NCBI GenBank assembly: GCA_964449305.1
Contig: CAYUYM010000006.1
Coordinates: 1 to 57,460, forward strand
DNA from: CAYUYM01 sp964449305
GTDB taxonomy: Bacteria > Bacteroidota > Ignavibacteria > SZUA-365 > CAYQST01
Length of the DNA: 57,460 bases
Reading direction: 5' to 3'
Shown here: positions 1 to 10,212 of the stretch, piece after piece
How the letters are laid out: every line of letters begins with the position of its first letter
Position numbering within the stretch: the first letter of the stretch is position 1
The notes under the pieces: model-generated
Databases searched by the model: none
The model's input: the letters and a program-made list of their open reading frames with translations, nothing else
What the model was told of the DNA's origin: nothing
Translations under genes and position numbers: made by a program

Positions 1-449
1 TTCGGATGGCGAACGGAGAGGGTGGCAGGGTGTACGGATAATGAGTTGACAGTTGACAGTTCCTGGCTCCCGGGGGGGAGGAGGAACGGTCATTACTCTC
101 TCCCGGGATCGCCGACCTCCCAATCGGGGGTGGCGACACGGATTTCTTGGAGATGGCCCTTCGCCTGTGCCAACCGGTGTTGACAGCCACGCACGCCTTT
201 CGTGTGTTGATCACACGTCGCTCTTTGAGCGAACCCCAAAATCATCGCTGCTTGCCAGCCGGATCGTCGTTGAGGAACTGCGGACGTGGTACATCGGCGA
301 ATGCAGCCCCGGGACAGGGCGTACAAACGGGGTGCACGGGGGCACCCCGAGACATGGAGCAGGGGGGGGCCCGGGATGCCTTCGTCACGTATATTGCGGT
401 TATCCGAAATGTCGGGCCGTGGCCGGCGCATGTTTCACCACCAATCCCC
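1..449. other. Non-coding stretch upstream of the first gene
   Basis: No convincing gene is seen here. Open frames exist on both strands, but their translations are rich in Arg, Gly, Pro and His and show no domain, as expected of chance frames in GC-rich DNA. The only structure noticed is a short 7-bp tandem repeat at 45-61. The frame of the following membrane protein stays open back to 147, but residues encoded before 450 do not resemble the MgtC family. The stretch may hold the 3' end of a gene or a leader; no clear promoter was found. Confidence 0.5.
45..61 (+). repeat. Heptamer tandem repeat (GTTGACA)2 plus GTT
   Basis: Two perfect copies of GTTGACA are followed by a partial third. The same 7-bp phase recurs at 54457-54477 as AGTTGGC units, so this looks like a family of heptameric intergenic repeats in this genome. 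No function can be assigned from sequence. Confidence 0.6.
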
Positions 450-1778
450 ATGTCGCTCATGAACGTCTCCTCCATCTTCACGGCGTTGCTGCAGGTGGCT
501 CCAAACACTGCACCTGTCATCAACACAGCGGAACTCACCGTGCTGTTTCAGAAGGCCGGGATCAGTCTCCTCATCGGCGCGCTCATCGGCATTGAGCGCG
601 AACGCGATCCCGCATTCCGGGATCAACTGTTCGCCGGACTGCGCACATTTCCCCTCATCGCGCTGCTCGGCTTCCTCTCGGGTCTCCTCGGGTATGTCTT
701 TTCTCCGGTGGTGTACATCGTTCTGGCAGCCGGGTTCCTTGGTCTGATCATCGTCTCCTACGTGTTCTCCGTCAGGCAGGGGTGGTTTGGATCCACGAGC
801 GAGGTGACGGCCATCCTCGTCTTCGTGCTGGGGACGCTGGTGTTCTGGGAGTTCTATGCCCTCTCGATCGCCGCTGCCGTGGTGGTGATGCTGTTTCTCT
901 CCTTGAAGGCACCCCTGCAGCGCTTTCTGGATCGCGTCAACACGGAGGACATTTATGCCACCATCAAGTTCGCGATCATCACAACCATCGTTCTTCCCAT
1001 CCTCCCCAACGAGACCATGGGTCCGCTGGATGTGCTGAACCCGAGACACATCTGGTACATGGTGGTGTTGATCGCCGGCATCAGCTTTGCCGGGTATCTG
1101 CTGGTGAAAATCTACGGGTCGCATCGCGGGATCTCGCTGACAGGACTGCTTGGTGGTCTTGTGTCGAGCACGGCGGTCACCCTGTCGTTTTCGCAGAAGA
1201 GTCGCGAGGCGGAGCAACTTTCGCGCACCTTCGCTTCGGCCATCATTCTCGCCTGCACCATCATGTATCCCCGCGTGCTCCTGCAGGTGGCGGTGGTGAA
1301 CCAGTCTCTTCTCGCCATGCTGTGGCCGCATCTCGCCGGGCTGACCGCGGCGGGAGTGCTGGTGAGTCTCTGGCTCATGCGCGGATCGCGAAGTCAACAG
1401 ACGAGTGCAGTGAAGCTTGAGAACCCCTTCGAGCTGAAATCGGCCATCAAGTTCGGGCTGGTGTTCGCGGTGATCCTGTTTGTGGCGAAGGCCGGGCAGA
1501 TGTACTTCGGCGACAACGGCGTGTACCTCGCGGCGGCGCTGGCGGGCATCACCGATGTGGATGCGATCACGCTCTCGATGGCCTCGCTGGCGAAGGGGGC
1601 GATCGCGGAGACGACCGCATCCACCGCCATCCTTCTGGCCATCGTCACGAACACGCTCGTGAAGGCGGGGATGTCCATCATGCTCGGAGCGGTGGCCCTG
1701 CGCAGGTATGCCATTCCCGGGTTCGGTGTGTTGTTTCTCACGGGAGCGGCGATGGTGGTGTGGCTTGTGTTCCAATAA
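450..1778 (+). CDS. MgtC/SapB and DUF4010 family inner-membrane protein
   Basis: About 442 residues, almost entirely hydrophobic helices. The N-terminal third carries the MgtC-type signature LLIGALIGIERERD (about residues 33-46), in which an acidic and basic patch follows a glycine-rich helix. The remainder matches the DUF4010 layout, with GLLGGLVSSTAVTLSF and a late GITDVDAITLSMASL motif. Family members are inner-membrane proteins often linked to Mg2+ homeostasis or transport, but the substrate of the DUF4010 branch is unknown. The ATG at 450 (MSLMNVSS) is chosen because it sits just before the first conserved helix; a second ATG lies at 459. Upstream in-frame sequence to 147 looks non-coding. 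It is a single gene, 77 bp before the next start, with a promoter in that gap. Confidence 0.85.
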   Translation: MSLMNVSSIFTALLQVAPNTAPVINTAELTVLFQKAGISLLIGALIGIERERDPAFRDQLFAGLRTFPLIALLGFLSGLLGYVFSPVVYIVLAAGFLGLIIVSYVFSVRQGWFGSTSEVTAILVFVLGTLVFWEFYALSIAAAVVVMLFLSLKAPLQRFLDRVNTEDIYATIKFAIITTIVLPILPNETMGPLDVLNPRHIWYMVVLIAGISFAGYLLVKIYGSHRGISLTGLLGGLVSSTAVTLSFSQKSREAEQLSRTFASAIILACTIMYPRVLLQVAVVNQSLLAMLWPHLAGLTAAGVLVSLWLMRGSRSQQTSAVKLENPFELKSAIKFGLVFAVILFVAKAGQMYFGDNGVYLAAALAGITDVDAITLSMASLAKGAIAETTASTAILLAIVTNTLVKAGMSIMLGAVALRRYAIPGFGVLFLTGAAMVVWLVFQ

Positions 1779-1787
1779 AGGAACGGA

Positions 1788-1818
1788 TTGTTTTCGAGGA
1801 AGGGGGTGGCTATTTTTT
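1788..1818 (+). promoter_or_regulatory. Bacteroidota-type promoter, TTG-N20-TATTTTTT
   Basis: TTG at 1788-1790 and TATTTTTT at 1811-1818 are separated by 20 bases, a good fit to the TTTG/TTG -33 and TANNTTTG -7 elements of Bacteroidota sigma factors. The -7 box ends 37 bases before the ATG at 1856. Confidence 0.5.
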
Positions 1819-1855
1819 CGATCTTGAGGAAGATTGTGTCCATTGGAGATCGCCT

Positions 1856-4800
1856 ATGTTCCGCCCCCGCCTTTCGCTTTTCGCGCTCACCGCTCTTCTC
1901 GTTTTTCTCACCGTACATTCATCCGCCCAGTGGACAAAACAGACGATCACACCTGCCGCCCAGGGGCAGCAGTGGGGGATCGCGATGTTCGACACATCGC
2001 AGGGGGTGTCGGTGGGGAAGAAGGAATACGTGGGCCCCCTGAATTTCATCACCGGCATCATCAAGAAGGTGCCGGGGAGCATGGTGTGGACGCCGGTGGA
2101 TTCGTCCGCCTTTTCACCCGCCCTGCGGCATTACTCGGGAACCGCATCAGGCTTCTGGTCCGGCGTGTGCGCGCTACCCTCGGGTGTGTCGTTTGCCTGC
2201 GGCGACGGATTGCGTGATTATCACGCCATATACAAGAGCGCGGATTTTGGTGCCACATGGGCGTTGAAGGTGGGTGGTCTTCCAACCGGCTCTGCGAATG
2301 TGAAGACTCTGTTCGACATCTTCTTCCTCAACGACAACCAGGGCGTCGTGGTCGGTGCAAACGGAGTGGCCTATTACACGGCAGACGGCGGCACCACGTG
2401 GAGCAGCATCGCCACGGGCACGACCAACAGTCTCTACGGTGTGCACTGCGCCGGCGGTGTGTGGTTCCTCACCGGGGCGAGCAAGACCATCCTCACCTAT
2501 GTCAGTGGTGCCGCCGCCGCGACTGCCGTGCCCGCTGCCGCGCTGGCCGCCTTCCCCAGCGCCCAGATCGAGGGTGTGTATTGCACCGACCCGAACACGG
2601 CCTTCTTTGGCATCGGCCCCCTGGTGGTCCGCACCACCGACGGTGGAACATCCTTTGCGGCACTGCCGGCGATGACACCGGCACCACCGACCGGCATTCT
2701 GACCGTGCGTTTCTTCGACCAGAACAGCGGATGGGCGGCGGGTGACTATGCGAACATCTACAACACCACAGATGCCGGCGTCACGTGGACCAAGTACTCC
2801 GGCCAGCCGGCCGGCGGTGGCTCGGGCTCCATCACGCGTCTGAGCTTCCCCATTCAGGACATCGGATACGCGAGCGGTCCGCTCGCCACCTCGCAGGCGT
2901 GGATCCTCCGCTGGACACCCCCATCAACTCCCGACATCTCCACATCCGACACATTGGCCGACTTCGGGGATGTGGTGTGCGGGAATTTTGTGGACATCAC
3001 ACTCGCCATCAACAACTCCGGAAACGATGGGTTGAGCATTGCCGCGGGAGGAATCGTTCTCCCCGCCGGATTCACCCTCCTGCCACCGGACATCCCACCG
3101 TTCATGATTCCCCAGGGTGGCACGCAGAACATCACCGTGCGCTGGACGCCCAAACCCAATCAGGCAGATTCCATCGCCTCCACTGCGAAGATCACCATCA
3201 CCTCCAATGATGGCGCACATTCTCCGTGGACCATCAGACTCAAAGGCAGGCGCAACTATGCAAAGATGACGCTCGGCACACCATCCGGCTTCCCCCACGC
3301 CTGCATCAACGACGCATCGCTTGGTGACATTCCCTACACGGTGGCGGGGAATGAAGATCCGCTGCTCCTGGGATTCGAACATGTCTCCGGCGACAATGAA
3401 TTCACGCTGCTGGATCCACCCATCGGAATCGCCCTCACGGGTCCGGGGATGTTGAAGATCCAGTTCACCCCCACCATCCGCGGAAATCGCACCGGCAGGT
3501 ACCGGGTCATCTCCGGCAATGCGGCCTGTCCGGACACACAGATCGTGGTGCTGACAGGGCTCGGCCTCGCACCTTCCATCGCCATCCTCACGCCGCCCAT
3601 CGATCTGGGGCGGACCTGTGCAGGGCGGCAGGTGGACCGGGAATTCCTCATCGTGAACAACGGCGATGTGGTGGAGTATGTTGATGCCATGACACTCGTC
3701 TCCGGATCGTCTCTCTTCTCCATTGAATCCCCCACCTTCCCATCCCGCCCGCTGGGCGTGGGTGACACGCTGCATGTGCAGGTGATGTTCAAACCCGGGC
3801 CGGGCGATGTGGGAGTGTTCACTTCGCAGTGGACCATCACCGTGCGCACAGACCAGCCCTCCCCCAACGGGTGCACTCAAGATTTCCCCATCGAATTCCG
3901 CGCGGAGTCGGTCGTCCCGATGGTGACAGTGGATCCACAGCCGGTGGATTTCGGGCCGGTGGTGACGGGCACCGTCCAGCTCCGCACCGTGAAGGTGACC
4001 AACACCGGCACGAGTGCGATCAACGTCAACACCATCAAGCTCGGGGCCGGCTTCCCCTCGTTGACCATCCTGAGCGCCCCGCCCATCCCGCGCATGCTGT
4101 TCCCCGGCGACAGCATCGTGCTCACCCTGCGATACGCACCACTGAAGGCCGAGACGCTCATGGTGAGCGTATCCGTGGGATACAACGACCCCTGTTCTGA
4201 TGCGGTCATCATCCCGGTGCTCGGCGAGGGGACGGCCGCGCCGAAGATCGTGGTGCAGAACACACTGGATCTTGGATTGCAGCAGTGCTCCGATCCCATC
4301 CGGAAGACCTTCGTGATCCGGAACATCGGAGACGGCCCACTGCAGGTTGCCACCATGAAGTTCTATGGTCCACCACCGATGCCGTTCAAGCTCCTCGATC
4401 CCAATCCACCGCTGACCTTGAACAAGGGAGATTCGGTGGTGGTGACCATCGAGTTCAGCGCCGCGATCAACAGCGATTACACCGCGGAGTTGCGCCTGGG
4501 GCACAACGACCCGGCGAAAAACTACGAGTCCGTTGTGCAGTTGCATGCCCTGCGCCAGGGACCGGCGATGAGCGTGGAGGGAGACACATCGACCGTGCTG
4601 ACCGCCTGTGTGGGCCAGTCGCAGACACGGCAGTTCACCATCCGCAACACCGGTGCGGGGTCCATCATTGTGGACACGATCCGCGTGATCACCGGCATGA
4701 ACGACTTCGACGTGGTGGGGGTGACGCTGCCCGACACGATTCCGGCAGGCGGGACGCAGACCTTCACCGTGATGTTTGCTCCGGAGAATCCCGGCGGCTT

Positions 4801-7800
4801 CAGTGCACGGATCGAGGTGCGTGCGAAACCCTGTTCGCTTGTCGCTGTGATCCACCTCGTGGGGCAGGGCAACCAGGCTCTCCCTCTTGTCACGCCGACG
4901 CCCATCGACTTCGGCACGGTGCAGGCTGGTGGCTCGTCGCAGAAGCCGGTGTCGATCAGCAACCCAGGATCGCAGACCATCCGGATCGAGCGTGTGCGCA
5001 TCGAGCCGCCGACAGCGGGGGTGAGTTTTGTGGGGGCGCCGCCGACGCAGGTGGATCTTGCCGCGGGTGGCAACCTTGCGCTTGCGGTGCAGTACGCGCC
5101 GACCGTGGTGGGTCCGCTCCACGCATGGCTCTGTGTGGAGGTGTCGTCGCCCTGTCCGGACACGATCTGCGTGGAGCTCCTCGGGCAGGCGCAGTCGAGC
5201 GGCATCGCCCTGAGCCGCAGCGCTCTTGATCTCACGATGGATCCGTGCAGCATGGCATCCTCGTGCGACACGGTCCGTCTTGCCAACACCTCGCTCGGGA
5301 CGGTGACGGTGAACGAGCTTTCCATTGCGCCCGCCGGAGGCGTCTTCCGCATCCAGGGGCTGCCTTCCACGCCGTTCACCCTTGCAAGCGGGGAATCCCG
5401 TCTGCTCACGATCTGTGCCCTGCCGCCACTGGTGGGCACGGCGAGGGAGAAGCTTGTGGTGAAGAGCACCGATGGCAACACACCGGTGCTGGAAATGCCG
5501 CTGAACGGCATGCGTGATTCGTCGCGCATCACTGCGGCGCAGAACCGGCTGGACTTCGGGACGCTCGCACACTGCGAGGCGACGAAGGAACTGACGCTGA
5601 CCATCAGCAACACCGGAACGATTGCCGAGAATGTGACGGAGCACCGGCCGCTGACCGCACCATTCACCGCATCACTGCCACTGAGGCTCGCCGCTGGTGA
5701 GACGCAGCAGGTGACGGTGCGCTTCACACCGGTGACCGAGGGCGACTTCCTCGACACCCTGTGGATACAGACCGAGCGCTGTGGCGTGCTCATTCCCATC
5801 GAGTGCCATGGTGCATGGTACCGCCAGAATGCATCAGCCTCCCCCACACGACTCACCTGGTCCGGCATCCCCGTGGGATCGAACCAGACGAAGACCTCGA
5901 CGCTGACCAACCTCAACGTGCCGCTCGTGCGCGTGGAACGCATCGTGATCCTGCCCGCAGGTCCGTTCAGCACAGCCACCGGCGTGCCTGCACAGGTGGA
6001 CTCCGCGGGGACGCTTCCGCTGGACTTCGTCTTTGCGCCCACGGCGCAGGGGCCAGCTGCCGCGATCGCCCGCGTGATCCTCGACACGCCCTGCCGCGAC
6101 ACCATTGTGATCGAGCTCAGCGGCACGGGCATCGACAAGGGCCTCGTGTTTCTCCGCGGCGGGCTGGCGTTCAACGCGCTCGCACAGTGCGAAACACAGA
6201 CGCTGGAGGACACGCTGGTGAACACGGGCTCATCCCTCTTCACCCTCACCGCCGCCTCATTCACCGGCACCGGCGCATCAGGCTACACGCTTCTGAACCC
6301 GATCACAGCAGACGAGCCTCTGACGGGCGGAGCGAAGCGCATCTTCACGATTCGCTTCACACCCGGACCAGGCACCGACCAGCCCGTGAACGCCCAACTC
6401 ACCGTGACGACCACCGACGCGAACCAGCCGACCATGGATCTGCCGCTCACCGGTTCACGCCGCACACTGCGGACCCCCGTGGATCAGACCGTGTCGGTGG
6501 GAAGCGTCCCGACGGGACAGCCGGCGCAGGGACAGGTGACGCTGACCAACACCGGAGCGCGTGCGGTGACCTACACCGCAGCCGCATTCCCCGCGAATGT
6601 CAGCACCACACCGGCCCCGCCGTTCACCATCCCGGCGGGTGGCAGCCAGCTTGTGACCATCACCATCACACCTGCTGCTGCAGGTGCCTTTTCAGAGACC
6701 GCGGTGTTGCGCGTGACGGCGCCTTGTGAGGATTCGACGCGCGTGACGGTGACGGGGACGGCGACGAATCAGGGTGGCGTGGTGCGGCAGACATCGGCCG
6801 ACTACGGGCTCTCCCCTGCATGCGGCGTGGTGACGCGCACCGTGACCGTGGTGAATGCCACGACGAAGACGCAGCGCATCACCGACATCCGCACCAGCGG
6901 TGGCGACTCCACCAATTTTGTGGTGATCGCACCGACACTGCCGCGCGATGTGGCTGCGGGGGATTCGGTGATTGTGACGATCGAATTCCGGCCCGCGTCC
7001 GCCTCACGTGTCTACACGACATCGGTGGTGACAACGCACACCGCTGGAGGAAATGATGGAAGCGTGCGTTCCACGCTCACCGCCGCCTCCGAGCGTGCGC
7101 TGCTCACCGCAGCCGCACTGCCGCTCGACGCCGGCACGGGGCAGGTGGGCACGCGTGTGACGCGCGTGGTGCAGGTGAGCAACACCTCATCGCTTCCCCT
7201 CATCATCGGCACAGCCACGCTCACCGGCATGACGATCACCTCCACCACGCCGGCATTGCCTGCCACGGTGGCGCCCAACGGCACGCTGGACCTGACCATC
7301 GAGTGGACACCGCAGGCCGTGGGCATCACCACGGACACGCTTGTGGTGCAATCCACGCAGCCGTGCCCCGAGCGCATGGCCTTTGCCATGGCGGGCACCG
7401 GGCAACCCGCGGACGTCGTGCAGACGGCGCTCGCGATCCCCGTGCTCGAGGGGCGTGTGGACGAGAGGATTCTGATTCCCGTCCAATCCTCCGCGGATCT
7501 CGGAGGCGCGGGGACGCAGTCATGGTCGGGCGCCGTGCGTTTCAACCGCACGATGCTCCATCCGCTGCGGGTGGTGAAGGAGGGCTCACTCTCCGCCGAC
7601 ATGCCCACGGTGACGATGGCGTACGACCACAAGACCGGCACGGTGCAGCTTTCGGGATCCGGCGCCCAGGTGCGCGCCGGCTCGGGGCCGCTGGTGTATG
7701 TGGAGGCGCTCGTGCTTGTCGGCAACGCCCTGCAATCGCCGCTGGACATTGATCCTGCGTTTGACTTCACCTCGGGTCGTGCACGCGTGAGTGCGCGGAA

Positions 7801-8128
7801 CGCGGGCGTGTTCCACCTTGTCGGCTACTGCACGGGGCAGGGCAACCGCCTCGTGAAGATCGACGGCACCTTCCAGTTGCGGCAGAACCATCCGAACCCC
7901 TTCAACCCAACGACGGACATCGACTACTCCATCGCGGGGGATGGCTCCGTGCTGCTCACCGTGCATGACGCGCTGGGGCGGTGTGTGGCGACGCTGGTGG
8001 ATGAACCGCAGCGTGCGGGCGAGCACAGCGTCCACTTCGATGCATCCGGGCTCCCGTCGGGAGTCTACCATTACCGCCTTGTCAGCGGGCGCTTCACTGA
8101 TGTCCGCACCATGATCGTGAACCGATGA
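1856..8128 (+). CDS. Giant secreted choice-of-anchor D protein with T9SS type A sorting domain
   Basis: About 2090 residues. The ATG at 1856 opens a clear signal peptide (MFRPRLSLFALTALLVF, ending near HSSAQ). Residues about 20-350 form a YCF48/BNR-like propeller with repeats such as YTADGGTTW and NTTDAGVTW. About 14 choice-of-anchor-D (ASH-like) beta-sandwich domains of roughly 107 residues follow (about 2930-7410), each opening with a LDFG or VDFG strand and closing with a GTG-type turn. A cohesin-like domain lies at about residues 1855-1990. The C-terminal 80 residues are a T9SS type A tail beginning FQLRQNHPNPFNPTTDIDYS and containing SGVYHYRL. The product should cross the outer membrane by T9SS and stay at the surface or be released. 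In the later repeats, domains with an early Cys alternate with domains ending in PC.D. Function unknown; a structural or adhesive surface protein is plausible. Confidence 0.9.
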   Translation: MFRPRLSLFALTALLVFLTVHSSAQWTKQTITPAAQGQQWGIAMFDTSQGVSVGKKEYVGPLNFITGIIKKVPGSMVWTPVDSSAFSPALRHYSGTASGFWSGVCALPSGVSFACGDGLRDYHAIYKSADFGATWALKVGGLPTGSANVKTLFDIFFLNDNQGVVVGANGVAYYTADGGTTWSSIATGTTNSLYGVHCAGGVWFLTGASKTILTYVSGAAAATAVPAAALAAFPSAQIEGVYCTDPNTAFFGIGPLVVRTTDGGTSFAALPAMTPAPPTGILTVRFFDQNSGWAAGDYANIYNTTDAGVTWTKYSGQPAGGGSGSITRLSFPIQDIGYASGPLATSQAWILRWTPPSTPDISTSDTLADFGDVVCGNFVDITLAINNSGNDGLSIAAGGIVLPAGFTLLPPDIPPFMIPQGGTQNITVRWTPKPNQADSIASTAKITITSNDGAHSPWTIRLKGRRNYAKMTLGTPSGFPHACINDASLGDIPYTVAGNEDPLLLGFEHVSGDNEFTLLDPPIGIALTGPGMLKIQFTPTIRGNRTGRYRVISGNAACPDTQIVVLTGLGLAPSIAILTPPIDLGRTCAGRQVDREFLIVNNGDVVEYVDAMTLVSGSSLFSIESPTFPSRPLGVGDTLHVQVMFKPGPGDVGVFTSQWTITVRTDQPSPNGCTQDFPIEFRAESVVPMVTVDPQPVDFGPVVTGTVQLRTVKVTNTGTSAINVNTIKLGAGFPSLTILSAPPIPRMLFPGDSIVLTLRYAPLKAETLMVSVSVGYNDPCSDAVIIPVLGEGTAAPKIVVQNTLDLGLQQCSDPIRKTFVIRNIGDGPLQVATMKFYGPPPMPFKLLDPNPPLTLNKGDSVVVTIEFSAAINSDYTAELRLGHNDPAKNYESVVQLHALRQGPAMSVEGDTSTVLTACVGQSQTRQFTIRNTGAGSIIVDTIRVITGMNDFDVVGVTLPDTIPAGGTQTFTVMFAPENPGGFSARIEVRAKPCSLVAVIHLVGQGNQALPLVTPTPIDFGTVQAGGSSQKPVSISNPGSQTIRIERVRIEPPTAGVSFVGAPPTQVDLAAGGNLALAVQYAPTVVGPLHAWLCVEVSSPCPDTICVELLGQAQSSGIALSRSALDLTMDPCSMASSCDTVRLANTSLGTVTVNELSIAPAGGVFRIQGLPSTPFTLASGESRLLTICALPPLVGTAREKLVVKSTDGNTPVLEMPLNGMRDSSRITAAQNRLDFGTLAHCEATKELTLTISNTGTIAENVTEHRPLTAPFTASLPLRLAAGETQQVTVRFTPVTEGDFLDTLWIQTERCGVLIPIECHGAWYRQNASASPTRLTWSGIPVGSNQTKTSTLTNLNVPLVRVERIVILPAGPFSTATGVPAQVDSAGTLPLDFVFAPTAQGPAAAIARVILDTPCRDTIVIELSGTGIDKGLVFLRGGLAFNALAQCETQTLEDTLVNTGSSLFTLTAASFTGTGASGYTLLNPITADEPLTGGAKRIFTIRFTPGPGTDQPVNAQLTVTTTDANQPTMDLPLTGSRRTLRTPVDQTVSVGSVPTGQPAQGQVTLTNTGARAVTYTAAAFPANVSTTPAPPFTIPAGGSQLVTITITPAAAGAFSETAVLRVTAPCEDSTRVTVTGTATNQGGVVRQTSADYGLSPACGVVTRTVTVVNATTKTQRITDIRTSGGDSTNFVVIAPTLPRDVAAGDSVIVTIEFRPASASRVYTTSVVTTHTAGGNDGSVRSTLTAASERALLTAAALPLDAGTGQVGTRVTRVVQVSNTSSLPLIIGTATLTGMTITSTTPALPATVAPNGTLDLTIEWTPQAVGITTDTLVVQSTQPCPERMAFAMAGTGQPADVVQTALAIPVLEGRVDERILIPVQSSADLGGAGTQSWSGAVRFNRTMLHPLRVVKEGSLSADMPTVTMAYDHKTGTVQLSGSGAQVRAGSGPLVYVEALVLVGNALQSPLDIDPAFDFTSGRARVSARNAGVFHLVGYCTGQGNRLVKIDGTFQLRQNHPNPFNPTTDIDYSIAGDGSVLLTVHDALGRCVATLVDEPQRAGEHSVHFDASGLPSGVYHYRLVSGRFTDVRTMIVNR

Positions 8129-8181
8129 TGCACCACCTCCATCCCGCACTCTTTCCCACAACGTCTTCTTCCACGAGCATT

Positions 8182-10185
8182 ATGAAACGCACACTCGTAC
8201 TTCTCCTGATTCTCACCACCGCGGTCGCCGCCCAGGAGGCCGACGTTTCACAAAAATCCGTACCACGCTTCGGCATCGTCCTCGGCCCACAGTTCTCGCT
8301 GCACAGCGGCACCTTCAGCGTGTATGAAGGCAGCACGGTGTGCGGCACCTTCGAGAAGGGGGATGGAGTGGGATTGCGTGCCGCAGGACTCCTCGAGTTG
8401 CCGCTCACATCCTCGATGATGCTGGGTGCGCGTGCGGGCTACGCGGATTTCTCCGGGTCCTTCGAAAACACACTGCGGCTGGGGTCGGCGATCAAGACGG
8501 ACGGCACCCTGACCGACGCGAAGGTTCGTCAGACCTACACGCACACACTGGCCTACCTCTTTCTTGAGCCGTCGCTGCTGTGGTTCCCGATTGACGCGCT
8601 TCCCCTGCATCTCTCCCTCGGCGTGCCTCTCGGCTTCGCGATGACGAAGACCTTCACGCAGGAGGAGACGATGACGGACCCGATGGATGCGACCTTCACC
8701 GACGGAGCGCGGGCGCATCAGATTGCATCGGGCGACATTCAATCGTCGAACACGATGCGCGTGGCGGCCGCAGCGCGGGCGGGGTACGACATCGCACTGA
8801 CGCGCTCGCTGCTGCTCACGCCCGAGGTGGGCTACGAGCTTGCGCTGACCAAGGTGCAGACAGCGGACAACTGGCGTGCCGCGGCACTGACGCTGGGGGT
8901 TGCGTTGAAGTGGGCGTTGATGCCGCCGCCGAAGGAGGTTCCACCGCCGCCGCCGCCACCACCCCCCCCGCCACCCCCACCGCCGACGGTGCTTCCGCTC
9001 GCGGTGGACCTTGCGGTGCGCGCCCGGACTGCGGACGGGAAGGTGGAGCCACTCTCGACGATCACGATCGAAGAGGTGCGGACAGTGGAGCGCTTCCCCT
9101 TGCTCAACTACATCTTTTTCGCGGAGAACGAGGCGGATGCGCCCATGCGGCAGCGGCTCCTGACGCCGGCCGAGATGACGGAGTTCACCGTGGATGATGC
9201 AAAGGGCAACGAGCTTGAAATCTACACCAACATGCTGAACATTGTGGGACGCCGCATGAAGGACAACCCCAGGGCGAAGCTGACGTTGACGGGCACGAAT
9301 GCCGACATGGGCGTCGAGAAGAACGCGCTGGCCCTTTCGCGCAGGCGTGCGGAGACGGTGCGGAACTATCTGGTGACGGTCTGGGGCATCGACGAGAAGC
9401 GCATCACGCTGAAGAACCGCAACCTTCCGGCCGATCCCGCAGCGGTGGACAACGCGCAGGGTCAGGAGGAGAACCGCCGCGTCGAGATCACCTCCGACGA
9501 TCCGTCCATCCTGCTTCCGATCCGGAGAGAGCAGCTCGAATATCGGCCGACACCAGCGGAGATCACACTGGCGCCCACCGTGGATGCACCGAACGGCATC
9601 GACCGATGGACGCTGGAGCTCCGGCAGGAGGGGCGGTTGGTGTACGCAGCCCCGACAGGCACGGGCAGCTTCCCGGCCCCGGTGGATTGGCCCGTGAACA
9701 CAGACGCGATCCAGCGGAACAACCAGGCCATCGAGGCACGGCTAGTGGTGCGCGACGAGAAGAAGCAGGAGAAGGAGGCGAAGGTGTGGGTGAAGGTGCA
9801 GACCCTGACGATCGAGAAGAAGCGTCAGGAGCGCATCGGTGACGAACTCATCAGCACGAGCAAGCTCATCCTGTTCGATTACGACAAGTCCGTCATCTCC
9901 GGCCGCAACCGCGCCATCATCGAGGACCTTGCCACCGGCCTCACGGCGAACTCCCGCATGACCATCATCGGCTACACGGATCTCCTTGGCGACGCGCAGC
10001 ACAACCTTGATCTCTCGAAGCAGCGCGCCGAGGCGGTGCGTTCCGTGTTGGGCAACCGCATCGCTGACACGGAGATCAGAACCGAGGGTGTGGGAAGCAC
10101 GCAGCTTCTGTTCCCGAACGACACACCCGAGGGACGTTTCTTCTGTCGCTCGGTGCACGTGATTGTGTCCACTCCGGCCAAATGA
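8182..10185 (+). CDS. OmpA family outer-membrane protein with two OmpA-like domains
   Basis: About 667 residues. The start at 8182 gives a signal peptide (MKRTLVLLLILTTAVAA, then QEA). Residues about 25-250 look like an outer-membrane beta-barrel of PorT/OmpA type. A run of 15 prolines (8941-8985) links it to the periplasmic part. That part holds two OmpA-like peptidoglycan-binding regions: one around 9200-9490 (LSRRRAETVRNYLV, NRRVEITSDD) and the canonical one at the C-terminus (FDYDKSVISGRN, IIGYTDLLGD, LSKQRAEAVRSVL). A charged linker rich in Lys and Glu separates them. OmpA proteins tether the outer membrane to peptidoglycan. It starts 53 bp after the giant T9SS protein and may share its transcript. 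A strong hairpin follows the stop. Confidence 0.9.
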   Translation: MKRTLVLLLILTTAVAAQEADVSQKSVPRFGIVLGPQFSLHSGTFSVYEGSTVCGTFEKGDGVGLRAAGLLELPLTSSMMLGARAGYADFSGSFENTLRLGSAIKTDGTLTDAKVRQTYTHTLAYLFLEPSLLWFPIDALPLHLSLGVPLGFAMTKTFTQEETMTDPMDATFTDGARAHQIASGDIQSSNTMRVAAAARAGYDIALTRSLLLTPEVGYELALTKVQTADNWRAAALTLGVALKWALMPPPKEVPPPPPPPPPPPPPPPTVLPLAVDLAVRARTADGKVEPLSTITIEEVRTVERFPLLNYIFFAENEADAPMRQRLLTPAEMTEFTVDDAKGNELEIYTNMLNIVGRRMKDNPRAKLTLTGTNADMGVEKNALALSRRRAETVRNYLVTVWGIDEKRITLKNRNLPADPAAVDNAQGQEENRRVEITSDDPSILLPIRREQLEYRPTPAEITLAPTVDAPNGIDRWTLELRQEGRLVYAAPTGTGSFPAPVDWPVNTDAIQRNNQAIEARLVVRDEKKQEKEAKVWVKVQTLTIEKKRQERIGDELISTSKLILFDYDKSVISGRNRAIIEDLATGLTANSRMTIIGYTDLLGDAQHNLDLSKQRAEAVRSVLGNRIADTEIRTEGVGSTQLLFPNDTPEGRFFCRSVHVIVSTPAK

Positions 10186-10212
10186 TGAGCATCTGACGAC
10201 GGCGGGAGACAG

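Noticed and set aside
147..449. Extension of the MgtC/DUF4010 protein to 147
   Set aside because: The extra residues are rich in Arg, Cys and Gly, lack helices, and do not fit the family, which starts close to its first membrane segment.
2924..5644. Very long antisense open frame (about 900 codons) opposite the giant T9SS protein
   Set aside because: Its translation is dominated by His, Arg, Gly and Asp without domains, as expected from the codon bias of the sense gene, which has a clear signal peptide, domains and sorting tail.
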